NCBI GenBank assembly: GCA_012656075.1 | Contig: JAAKBF010000247.1 | Coordinates: 62,001-126,000 of the forward strand | Length of the DNA: 64,000 nt | Source of the DNA: Phytophthora hibernalis | Taxonomy: Eukaryota; Oomycota; Peronosporomycetes; Peronosporales; Peronosporaceae | Direction of reading: 5' to 3' | Shown here: piece by piece, positions 48,506 through 58,210 of the stretch | How positions within the stretch are numbered: position 1 is the stretch's first letter | Layout: each line of letters opens with the position of its first letter | Position numbers and translations under genes: made by a program | The notes under the pieces: model-generated | What the model was told of the DNA's origin: nothing | The model's database searches: none | What the model saw: the letters and a program-made list of their open reading frames with translations, nothing else

Positions 48506-48860
48506 GACGCTAGAGATGCTGACATGGACTGGACCGCGCTGCAAGTGCTGCTGGTGCCGCTCCGAACGTGGACGGTGCTGGCGGGGATGCTGCCCATGAC
48601 GCTGAAGATGATGACGTCTGGTGGATGCTGCTGGTGCCGCTCTGACCTTGGCCAGTGCTGGACGGGATGCTGGTCATGACGCTGAAGATGCTGGCGTCTG
48701 GTGGACCGCTGACGTCTCGATGCTAGTGCTGATGGTGCCGATCAGGACATGGACGGTGCGGACCAGGATGCTGCCCTTTACGCTGAAGTAGTTGGCGTAG
48801 GCTGGACCGTGCTGTTAGTACCGCTGGTGCAGCTCTCGACGTGACGTAGCTGCCGCTGGC
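48506..48860. repeat. Degenerate tandem repeat, about four copies of 80-105 bp
   Basis: The unit begins (a/c)tgacgctgaagatg (about 48,506, 48,597, 48,675, 48,778) and contains gctggtgccgctc and ggatgctg. One frame reads as Ala/Gly/Asp-rich repeats, similar in flavour to the Pro/Ala repeats of the orphan gene. Frames break, so I annotate the repeat rather than a protein. No further gene is supported from 48,860 to 50,940; several ORFs there (e.g. 49,703-50,131, 142 aa) match nothing I know. Confidence 0.5.
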
Positions 48861-50946
48861 CACGATGGTTACCAGGACGGGATGCTGGAGTTGATGAAAA
48901 ACTCGATTTGAGGCCACAACATTCGTTTGAGGTGGGATTGCACTTCTAGTGAGAAGACCGTACAGAAAAAAACTACATTATAAAATGAAAGCGTCTTAGC
49001 ACAAAGCTATAGTACTACGTAGTACATCCATCATCCCCGTGTGTATTCGTCGGCGTTCAGCATGAACCCATTCAGATATTCATCTGGAAAGAACTGCAAG
49101 TTGAACTTTTTCATCTTGAGTGTCTTCATGTCGGTACCGGGTGACAGGATTGCCTCACGATAAGGAGACCGGTAGTGATCACAATTGTTTGCACTCGCAA
49201 GGTGAAATTATGCACAGCATTTTGTCGATGTCTCTGGCAATAGATATCACTCTCTGGAGCGCCTCGATGAGAATGATTATGAAGTTGACGTGCTTCTCAA
49301 ATTGGAACCCTTCCTGGGCATGCTTCTTGATCGCTTCTTCAGCAGAGCTGTTGTTATTGTTGTTGCGTTAGCGAAACCACGCCATTTCCATTATATCCCT
49401 AAAGTGAGACTTGAGTTTCGCCAACTCCAGTTGCCTCTCATCCTGCTGACATCCAGATCTATCTTCAAAACTTACATCCACTCCATTCTTTTGGAAGAGT
49501 AGTTGGTGTTTCCTGACGAAACGGCTAAGGACAGCCGGTACGCCTACCGACACTGCGGGTGATCAAAGCGAAATACATGGACTGCAGTCAAGTTGCCGTT
49601 ACGATGTGGGAAACATCTTTCGGTGATGGCCTCGATTTTAACGGGGTTCTCGATTGGGAGTGAACGTAGAACGCAACCTTCCCCCGTAAAAACATTCACA
49701 AGGTGTTTCTCCGCCATATCGTACCAAAACTCAACCCTTGTCTATTGTCAGATCTATTGTCATGGACATTGGCCATATTCATTATTATCCGGAGCTGCAT
49801 GCAACATATATGTCAAATTAATGTAGTACAGATGAGTCAGTGGGTATCCCAGTTTTGGGTCAACCACTGTGCAGGTAAAGTCGTGCACTACTCGCATTTT
49901 GGTTCAAAGTCTGATCAAATGGATGGGATCGCAGCTATTCATGTCGTGGACATGAACGGCTGTACGATTATGTTTCGCCGTTTCCAAACAGCTCGCGGGG
50001 CTCAACCCGTTGCGCTGGCGAATCGACGCTTATGGGCGCAAAAGACCAATGTCCCGAACCGTAATATCTGCGTTAGAATATCAAATTACGTTTCCCTTAT
50101 TTTAATTTGTAATACCTTTACGACGGCTTAATGTTGGGCAATGGTCACATTTCAATGCTACTGTATCCAATACCACATCAGACATGTTAGCAGACCCGAA
50201 TTGTAAAAGACCATCTAACAGCTTTCATTGGCAGTGTAGCACCCCTTTTCCTATACTTTAAAGTCAAATCCAACAATTGCGAAACACTGGATCGCCATCA
50301 TAGCCATCTAGACCATGCTCGCAGCACAGGTTAAACGTTTCTTTATTGCAATACCTCATTGTGTGGCTTCTTTGGGTTCCCTCAGAACTGACTCGTTACT
50401 TAGTTTGTATCACGCAGTAACATTTGTTTCATTCGAAGCGTAAGCATAATATATTTTCCGAGGACGACGTCCACATCCGTCTTCAATACCCAATCTAGCT
50501 CTGTCTGATCCTGACAGATTCACGCGATTGTCAGCCTCACCGATAGTTGTATCACCAGTTCCTAGAGTGAAATATCAGCAGGAATCAAATCTTGTTGAAT
50601 CTTACAGGACCTCACGAAATCAGCGCCAAGGATCTTCAAAACGTGAATAATGGTAGCCGTATCGACCCATTTGCATTCGTCTTCATCTTCTGGATCAAAT
50701 TCAGGCGCGGGTTAACGTGAGGCGACAGCCGATTCTGTGGCCATTTCAGGGGCATCTTCAAAAGTGGCATCGATGACCAACTGTTTGCAGTGAGGCCAGC
50801 TTGTTGCAGATAAACACGATCTTAACCCGGAATATGCTTGAGTTTGTGATATGAGAAGTATATACTAAGTGTATATTATGTACCAAGTAGTTCTGACGTA
50901 ATGTACGTATCTGGAGCTGCAAGAGCAACCGCATTTTCTTTTCAGC

Positions 50947-51147
50947 TTGACGAGTACAGTGGGTAGCAATCAGTTGTCAAGCGCTCAGAAGGAAGCGATA
51001 GGGAAATATGAGGAGGCTAGACCTAAGAGGTCGATGAAAGACATGTGTGCCTACGTGCGCAACATCTTCAAAGTTTCAACGAGTCCGGCGACAATTTATC
51101 GTATCTTGAAATGGAAGGTTGAGCAGGAGGCTCGGGTTGTAGAATAG
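50947..51147 (+). pseudogene. CENP-B/Psq-type HTH fragment of a pogo/Tigger-like transposase
   Basis: The 66-residue frame reads LSSAQKEAIGKYEEARP, then DMCAYVRNIFKVSTSPATIYRIL. This is the layout of the CENP-B N-terminal helix-turn-helix (LTxxQRxxI...F.VS.STISRIL). No DDE domain follows within 500 bp, so it is a truncated element or a short derived DNA-binding protein. The frame is taken from the first codon of the open stretch; an internal ATG start is uncertain. Confidence 0.5.
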
Positions 51148-51689
51148 ATAACTGTAGTTTCTGGAGCAATTCAAACACTGGAGTTATTTTTTTGATTTTG
51201 CTACAAGATGATCGTCCAGATATCATTTTTGAAGTGTAGTTCTTGAAGCATTCGGTATGAACTAATACGCATACAAAAAATCAACATGTCGCGAATTAGC
51301 TCCTTGGAGCAACATGGGGCCTCGATAACTCCATGGAGATAGCTTTTGGAGCTAAAGAGTCACACAAAGGTACGGTTTTCCGTTACCGTCGTCTTAAGTA
51401 CGAGATTTAATTCCAAAACCTCCATAAACTGCGGTTCTCTATTACCTACAGCCCCCAGCCTCCAAATCGGGGACAAGCATCGACTATTTGATTAGATCTA
51501 ACGATCCGTATCTATCGTCTGCTAAATTGTGTTACTGAACTAATACTCTTCTGCGGAATGATGGGTCCAAGGAGTGCGTTGATATCAAATGGACTGGCCA
51601 ATTCCACATGAGAGAAACCGCATGTGTCTCCAAGACATCGTCGCGGGTGAATATCGCCAAGCAGGAGAATCAACAACACCCAGCCCAGT

Positions 51690-52202
51690 TTGGAAGTCGA
51701 GCTCCGAGAAGCAGCTGCAGGACCTATAACAGGAGGTGGACATCCTGAAAGCCAACGACGAAGCACCTCACGCCCTCCTACAATTCACGATGATCCGGCT
51801 TGGCCATGTCGTGGGACCCCAATTTATACTCCGGCAACGACTACATCAAAGTCGAAGCGCAAGGCCGTTGAGGACATTTCGCCAGCGACGGCGAAGTCGA
51901 AGAGCAAGGACGATGAGAACAAGTCGCCACAGAAGGCGAAGAAGAGAAAGGCCGCTGTAAACAAGTCGCCTCCGAAAGGGAAGTCGATGCGCAAGGCTGC
52001 GAAGCCTTTACAAGAATCCGATGACTCGAATATGGGCTCGGAAAACGACCCTGACTTCGTTGCTATGGTCACAATTTCCAAGTCTACGTCGGTCGAGTCT
52101 GACAGCGATCCAGACTGCGACAAGTTAGAAGCCAGTGATGCTGGGGGCTCTCTTAACCACTGTCATGACACTCTGCCACATCTTGAAGTACCATCTCGTT
52201 AG
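51690..52202 (+). CDS. Lys/Ser-rich hypothetical protein, 170 aa, perhaps a transposase N-terminus
   Basis: Open frame from ATG 51690 to TAG 52202. Residues 50-110 are strongly basic (KSKRKAVEDISPATAKSK; KKRKAAVNKSPPKGKS) and look like stacked nuclear localisation signals. The tail is acidic (ENDPDFVAM, ESDSDPDCDKLEASD). Such basic-then-acidic N-termini are common before DDE domains of piggyBac-like elements, but none follows here. I do not recognise the family. Confidence 0.35.
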   Translation: MEVELREAAAGPITGGGHPESQRRSTSRPPTIHDDPAWPCRGTPIYTPATTTSKSKRKAVEDISPATAKSKSKDDENKSPQKAKKRKAAVNKSPPKGKSMRKAAKPLQESDDSNMGSENDPDFVAMVTISKSTSVESDSDPDCDKLEASDAGGSLNHCHDTLPHLEVPSR

Positions 52203-52236
52203 AAACAAAATTCCCTCACAACTGCCATATGGCAAA

Positions 52237-52254
52237 ATTTCAGTTAACTGAAAT
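52237..52254. repeat. 18-bp perfect palindrome
   Basis: atttcagttaactgaaat reads the same on both strands. It lies 34 bp after the stop of the Lys/Ser-rich ORF and 31 bp before the next small basic ORF. Confidence 0.5.
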
Positions 52255-52284
52255 GAAGAGTTTTCATTAAAGGAAAGCCTTGCG

Positions 52285-52425
52285 ATGACCAAGAAGAACG
52301 GCAAGCGCTCCTCGAGTGCGGTACCAAGCTCGCGTAAGCGAGCCAAGCATGCGTCTAAGATCCTACCACCTGCCCTCCGTTGCAACATGCAAGCACTGCA
52401 AGCGGTGGACTATACACGGCTCTAA
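52285..52425 (+). CDS. Small basic ORF, 46 aa
   Basis: MTKKNGKRSSSAVPSSRKRA at the start is nuclear-signal-like; the frame ends TAA at 52423-52425, overlapped by an aataaa polyadenylation-like signal. Could be a real small gene or the broken start of an element protein. On the minus strand, about 52,450-52,760 is also open over some 90 codons (contains YCPCRYHAKMN), unassigned. Confidence 0.25.
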   Translation: MTKKNGKRSSSAVPSSRKRAKHASKILPPALRCNMQALQAVDYTRL

Positions 52426-53000
52426 TAAAAACATACGAATTTATAAACTTTGTTTCACAGCTCATATATTTTGTGTCGTGTGCCTGGATGCTACATTGTT
52501 AGTCTTTTCGCAGAGCACGGCCGGCATTAGCTGCACGTCCAGCTTCTCGTCACCATCGTCCTTATAGTAACGCTTTTTAATGCAGTTTACCCTGAGCCTC
52601 TCGTCAATACCATCGACGTAGTTACGAATGCTCAGTACGGAGAGAGTGTGAACGCATCAGTTCATTTTGGCGTGGTATCTGCACGGGCAGTATCTTGTCT
52701 TCACGTCAACTGGCCGGGCATCCTTCGGCCGACCTTCAACCTTCATGCGGGATAAGTATATACTGAGTCGCCACATCAATAGCATTATCCGTCCTTTCTC
52801 CAGACGAGACGAAGAATCGAGGCGGCTGCGCCTGCAAGTACCCGAGCCACATCTGGGTTTCAGTTATCAACTAGAAAGCCAATACTGCTATGTTGATGCA
52901 AGAAATCCAGCTCTCCGAAGAGGAGTAGTGTGTTTTAACCCTTTCGTGATCCGCTTGTGTGTACTATGGTTTACAAACTTAAGTCATTAACATGCTTCGT

Positions 53001-53518
53001 TTAAGAACTGATCAGCGGGTATCTCACCTTGTAATTGCCGGTGCAGCTCTTTTCGAGCGCAGCGGTGAAGCTCTCGCTGAGTCCCTTGAATTCGTCGAGC
53101 TTGAACATGAATTCGATCGTCTCCTCCGAGAGGTTCTGCTGGAACCGGATGCTGAGCTTGGACCGTTTCTTCTCATATGCCTTCATTCCCCGAGCGAGTC
53201 CAGTGACTACAAACAACAACTCATCCGTCAGTTCCAGTACTCCGCCTCGTCCTATTTCTTCATACCTGGAATTCCGTGCTCTTGTGGAGCGTGTGCGTGA
53301 CCTTGAACACGTCCGCGCGCATGATGCGCTGCAAAGTAGTCCTCGATGGCCTCGTCCGCCTTTGCGCGCGCGTCGCGCGTCGTCTTGTGCCCCACCACCT
53401 GCCCCAGGAACATCACGAAGGTGAACCAGCTGAGGTCCAAGTCGATGAGCTTCTGAACCGAGTTCTGGAACGTCCCGGGAACATTTGAAACGCTCAGCTT
53501 CGTTGGTGATCTAACCAT
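53001..53518 (-). pseudogene. Unrecognised host-like gene fragment with one intron
   Basis: Starts MVRSPTKLSVSNVPGTFQ at 53518. The frame continues KLIDLDLSWFTFVMFLGQVV, then RADVFKVTHTLHKSTEFQ, a GT-AG intron (about 53,215-53,274), then KAYEKKRSKLSIRFQQNL and DEFKGLSESFTAALEKSC. A gtgaga donor follows at about 53,025, after which coding signal stops. Two single-base homopolymer breaks (TTT near 53,332; CCCC 53188-53191) explain the frame jumps. The sequence is higher in GC than its surroundings. I do not know the family. It looks like the 5' part of a normal gene, truncated or captured. Confidence 0.4.
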
Positions 53519-53869
53519 GATGTCTTGGCGCTGAGCCTGATTTGGTTGGTTAGTGAATCTTCAGAGAAATTAGGCGCTTTCCTGTTTGCACTTATGTTTT
53601 GACAGATTTATTTGGTGAAACCATATTTTTCTGGGGCCAAAACCCGTTACTCGCTACGAAAGGGCGACGTCAAATCTTCCATTTGAGTTTATGTTCCAAG
53701 TGTACCGCCGAAATCGTACTTAAATCATTACACGAAGCATTTTGCTGACTTTTCCATGGGTATAATATCGTACTTAACTGAAAACAAGGCAAACGGGTCG
53801 TTTTACTTCATTTTACCACGAGTTAAGCGTCCGATTCGACGTCCAATTCAACAAGATCGTAGCTCATTC

Positions 53870-54345
53870 ATCAACTGATGGCTGCCGCATTCACACATTT
53901 GCTAAATCAGCATCAGGATAAGCTTCCGCTTGTGCGTGTAATCGCGTTGGAATGCTCGATTGGACGTATCGCATGGATTATTAGTCGTAGCAAATCCCGG
54001 TGGCGAGTGTAGCACTGTCGTCTACTGAAGCTTCCTGAAGCCACTGCTTGCGCATGTACATTTGGAAGCATCCATTACAGGGCCGAAAAACCCTGTTCCT
54101 TCGCAAAAGATACCCTTCCTCCGTGACCGTGAAGTGCAAATCATATGGATCGCTGAACACATCACCAACCATGTCCCCGTGAACACCCTGTGAGATTACC
54201 TTTAGCGCCAGTCGGACTTTAGCGACAAGGGTAGCCACACATGATATATGTGTAGCTGCAGACCGACCCAAACACGGTCGTATTGCGCCTTGTCGGCGTC
54301 CACCATGAGGTACCGCACGTCCATCGGCTTACCTGTCACCTATGG
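53870..54345 (-). mobile_element. MULE transposase fragment, minus strand
   Basis: Motifs in order on the minus strand: DVRYLMVDADKAQYDRV (about 54,345-54,290), HGDMVGDVFSDPYDLHF, MYMRKQWLQEAS, and HSPPGFATTNNP followed by NRAFQRDYTHKRKL (about 53,990-53,900). These match the C-terminal part of oomycete MULE transposases (PF10551 region and beyond). There are several frame changes; both ends are missing. Confidence 0.65.
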
Positions 54346-54573
54346 TACACATTCTCCAAGCCGTAAAGGCATCGGTGAAGTGGCGTTTGTCCAGTTGGGA
54401 AATGATGATGAGAGCAAGAAAATGGAAGCTCCTGGGACCATTCGACACCCCACAGACAATAACAGGATACTCCACTAGGTCAAGCTGAAACGTAGTATCT
54501 ACGTGTAGAATGATAGTTGCGTGTTGTCTGATTGCGGTCAGTGAGCGAAGAAGGGCTTTCGTTGGGACTCACA

Positions 54574-55040
54574 TTACAAACGGTCCGCGCCGTCTTCAAC
54601 GAGAAATTTGCCGCCTGAGTCACCGCCTCGCCTCATGATCAAAGAAGCAGTCGCAACATAAAAGCCACATTGCGAGCTTTGTCCCCTGCTTGCCGTGCCA
54701 TCTCCAATATGGGACGTTTCCGCGTCGGGGTCTTCAACCGGGGAGAGTCCAGCCAGCAGCGCGTGTGGATGCTTAAAAATACCCCCTGCGGAATTCGTAG
54801 GAAGATCCGCAATTTGGGCCTCTTTTTCAGCCTTCGCGTACGCGTTTGGAATGTCACCATGTTTCGCCGGTACTCGCCATTTTCGCGCCAGCACAAATTT
54901 TAGTTTAACGCTTGTCAGATCGATAACAGCTGCAAACGTGACTCCAAAAGCCAACCAAAAACGTGCTCGTTGCCACACTCAACCAGCCGCGCCTTAAAGC
55001 ACTCCAGTACGTCATCTGCATCCCGTTTGGTTTTGGAGAG
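54574..55040 (-). mobile_element. Ty1/copia reverse transcriptase fragment
   Basis: Reading from 55,040 down: LECFKARLVECGNEHVFG, then LAFGVTFAAVIDLTSVKL, then WRVPAKHGDIPNAYAKAEKE. This is the start of the copia reverse transcriptase domain (RVT_2; KARLVA.G and HGD.P.AY.KA blocks). It breaks off before the catalytic YVDD box. No LTR, integrase or protease was seen next to it. It sits between two oppositely oriented MULE fragments. Confidence 0.75.
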
Positions 55041-55149
55041 TGTCTACATGCACAGTAATTAAGGACTGTGTAGCAGTTTGTAATTGACGTCTAGTCTAAT
55101 GATATCGCCATTGGATCTGTTGTTTACGATGTGTTGTAGCACTGCCTAA

Positions 55150-56170
55150 TTGAGATCGAGAGGAAGGAGACACAACGAATTGCATGCCGACAGTTCAAAG
55201 AGGGCTGCCCAAATTACCACTCTGTTGCAGTTATTATGATCGTCAAGGACTTTACAGAGTTGGCGGTGCTACAAGAGGAGTTCGCTAGTGCGAGAGTGCT
55301 GCTTTGTAACTATCATGTGGCGAAGTACTTACAAGAAGAGGTGGTAAATGAAAAGTACAATCTCGACGCGTGGTCAAAGAAAGAGATGAAACAGTTGTTG
55401 CAGTTGTTTGTGAGCGCACCAACGGATGTGGGATACAACAATATCATAGCAGCAATGAAAGTAGTGCTCCGATCGAACGAAAGAATACGGCTGTGGTTTG
55501 AGAACTTCCACGCCAATTGGACGAATTGCCAGGAGAGATGGAGCTCGGTTTATCGTGGCAACGTGCCTCACATGGGCAATCGGACGACCAATATGCATGT
55601 ACCGCTTGAGAGGTTGTAGTTTACACTATTCTAATTGTCATTCGTTGTAGACTGGAATCAAGTTGGCAGAAATTGAAGACCCTCGTGAATCAATCGACTA
55701 CCCTTGATGATTGTGTGGTGTCAATTTTGTTTTGGCAGACGAAAAGATGTAGACAGGACGTGTAAATCGCATTGGTGTGTATTTGAACAAGGAGTACGAC
55801 GATAGAGCTAATCAAGCAGCAATACAACTGTGCACTCCTATCGACAACCGAGTACCGGTATTACTCAGTCGGGCCGTATGTGAGCATGAAGTACACTTCC
55901 GGCAAGGATGACGACATACCTGATGAGTACATGATGATCCCATCAGAGTGGACATGCTCCTCCATATTTTGCGTAACTCGGTTATTACCGTGTCGGCATA
56001 TTCTACAGGAAACCAACTGGCTGTAGTCGCCTGGTTCCCGAAAGCATCATTAACCCGTGCTGACTTGCCAAGAATTAACGACACATGAAGCAAGCGACGG
56101 TCACGGCTGATGATATTGCAGTCCCGTTTGAAGATCGAATCGTTCAGCGCCGACCTGCTACACGCGCTAA
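55150..56170 (+). mobile_element. MULE transposase with SWIM zinc finger, partial
   Basis: Begins in an open frame ERKETQRIACRQFKEGCP, then VIMIVKDFTELAVLQEEF and ARVLLCNYHVAKYLQEE, the MULE catalytic-region signature (K/DKDFTE...LC.FH). FENFHANWTNCQERWSS and NRTTN follow. After a gap that may be a short intron (about 55,591-55,650) comes LESSWQKLKTLVNQS. A SWIM finger sits at about 55,960-56,010: WTCSSIFC...LLPCRHIL (CxC...CxH type). Frame breaks are present and the N-terminus is missing. It runs into the Ulp1-type frames on the same strand, so both probably belong to one element. Confidence 0.75.
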
Positions 56171-56180
56171 TGACTAGAAC

Positions 56181-57796
56181 GTGAAATTCAATGATTTATT
56201 CCCCACAGGAAAACAAACAGCTGACGTGGGGTGCCGGTGGGGTTATATTGCACACACCACATTGCATGCGTCGATGATGAAATTTGTGAAAGGGTTAAAG
56301 GTGGACACTGCCCTGTTGTCGTCATCACCGGTGATAATGAACGGAATACAATCGGGTATGCGGGAATTGCAGTCGGAACCACAGCTCGAATGCGAGACCC
56401 AGTCCGATACAGGATCACAGTCTGGTAATGGATCTCAGTCTAGAATGGGCACACAATCTGGAACTGTAATACATGAAAACGCAGAATGCAGAGTAGTTCC
56501 TGAAAATGCAGTTGACGAGCAGCATGAAATGCCATTGTCCCCAAACGGACGGCCACTTGATGCGCTAATGAACGATTTTGAGCCAGCAGCACTTATCCCG
56601 ACGCAATCGGAAGAAAAAAATCTCTTCAAGTGAAGGCAGGCGATCGGATAACATTGCATCGTCAAATGAAGGTAGTGCTCTTGATTTAGATGTCCCAGAA
56701 CATGTGCAACTGCAGTGGATGCTGTCAAATCCAACAAGTAAGTCGGGACGCCAAAAGGTTACGAGAGCTGCTCGAAAGAAGGAGATCAACGTTGTGTTGA
56801 CAGCTGTCGCCGCTGGAAGTGATCCCTCCGTTTCTGCTCTACTGGAAGCAATTTCAAAAGCATGACATACAACTACGCAGCAGGTATACACGCGCTGTCG
56901 ATTCTTCAGCAAACCAAGAGAGCTAAAATTACAGCGTGTGAACGGAGGAACAAACCGCCTACAAATACTGATATGATTATGACAGTATTGCCTCTGGTGA
57001 GAATCGATTCATGTGACTCTCAAATTACCCTGTTTCAAAACCGGTGGTTCAGTGATCATGAGGCAAGAATCGCTCAGCGTGTCATTACCGTGATGACCGG
57101 GAGGACTGTATACCCTAAATCAATGCGATCCTGGCACACTACCATCTCCCTTTTCAATGGCATTGATGCCGCTGTGAAATCGGTTGATGGTAATCATCAG
57201 TGTCAGTTTGGAAACATCTGACTCCGTGGGCGGAAGGGATTCTCGACAAAGGCACGGTGATGAAGCGTTTAAAAGTAGAAAAATTATCGAGAACGATCAC
57301 TGGATGGTTTCACTATGCGGCAAAACAATGGTGGCCGTGTATGAATTTCACTATGTGGACCATTATTCAGCGAAATAGTGAGCACGCGACTATTTTCACA
57401 CTGCCAGCAGATATACTGCGGTTTTCTGTATTTGATCCAGAAAGGATAAAAGCGCAGAAGGTCTGGAGGAACCTGAAGGATGCGACAGTATGCATGGACT
57501 TGACAAAGGAGAGGCTGTTACTGTTTGCAGTCATTAATTTTGACCTGAACCACTGGTGTGCAGTGGCTATAGATTTCAGTTGCTACGAAGTGAGCATTTA
57601 TGACCCTCTGCAAGCCGGCGACAGGTTTGAGTGGCTCCGGACCTACCTGAAGGCGGAGCTACTACCGCTAATATCGCAACCACAAACCCCAAGCGATTCA
57701 GATGTAAGCAGTTTGAGTGGATCACCGCAGCTTGACAACTACAACTGCGGTATCTTCGCTCTCCTGTTGTTCGAAGTAAGCATTCACCGAAAGTGA
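56181..57796 (+). mobile_element. MULE-linked region encoding a Ulp1-type (C48) cysteine protease
   Basis: Four plus-strand frames follow each other: 56,181-56,633 (VKFNDLFPTGKQTADVGC, then a Gln/Ser repeat SQSGNGSQSRMGTQSG), 56,578-56,865 (VPEHVQLQWMLSNPTSKSG), 56,862-57,221, and 57,200-57,796. The last has the C48 triad: LNHWCAVAIDF (His), VSIYDPLQ (Asp), and LDNYNCGIFALLLFE (Cys, about 57,745). Ulp1 enzymes remove SUMO; in Kaonashi-type plant MULEs and some oomycete elements a Ulp1-like domain accompanies the transposase. A gtaagc donor-like site follows LLFE, so the true C-terminus may be spliced. Confidence 0.7.
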
Positions 57797-57885
57797 CGGG
57801 ATAGATTGGAAGGGAGCATTACACCAGCCATATATTACTTCCGTTTTTTATCTTAACTACTCGTTAAGGTTAATGTAGCAACTTT

Positions 57886-58087
57886 ACCGTAAATTACGGT
57901 GATCATGCAAGGCCGTAAAAAGTAGAAACCAAGTCAAATCGTAAAAGTATGTTTGAGGCTGTAAAACTAATCGACCATCTCACATACAAAAGATTCGACG
58001 TATTGGCAAAGAAAATACACACTGATGGAGTTTTTACGAAGAGGTTGCATGTTCGCCGTGCCTTGCATGATCGCCGTGATTTACGGT
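57886..58087. repeat. 202-bp inverted-repeat element (28-bp arms)
   Basis: Left arm 57886-57913 (accgtaaattacggtgat...) and right arm 58060-58087 match as inverted repeats at 26 of 28 positions. Each arm starts with its own small palindrome accgtaaattacggt. The centre has no ORF. It looks like a MITE or a solo terminus pair of the adjacent MULE-type element. A related copy of the right end is at 62,941-62,980. Confidence 0.6.
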
Positions 58088-58210
58088 ACAATGATGAAGG
58101 ATGCGTTTGTTTGACAAGGGAGCACACGCAGGTTTAGCTCAAATAGCAACTTTACAATGATGAAAGATGCGTTTGTTTGGAAAGGGGCACATGCAGGTAT
58201 AGCTCAAATA
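58088..58210. repeat. 66-bp-period tandem duplication
   Basis: acaatgatgaaggatgcg... (58088) repeats as acaatgatgaaagatgcg... (58154), about 90% identical over 57 bp; agctcaaata closes each copy. It directly abuts the right arm of the inverted-repeat element. Confidence 0.65.

Noticed and set aside
49703..50131. 142-aa plus-strand ORF.
   Set aside because: Open but with no recognisable motif or neighbours; length is unremarkable for AT-rich non-coding DNA.
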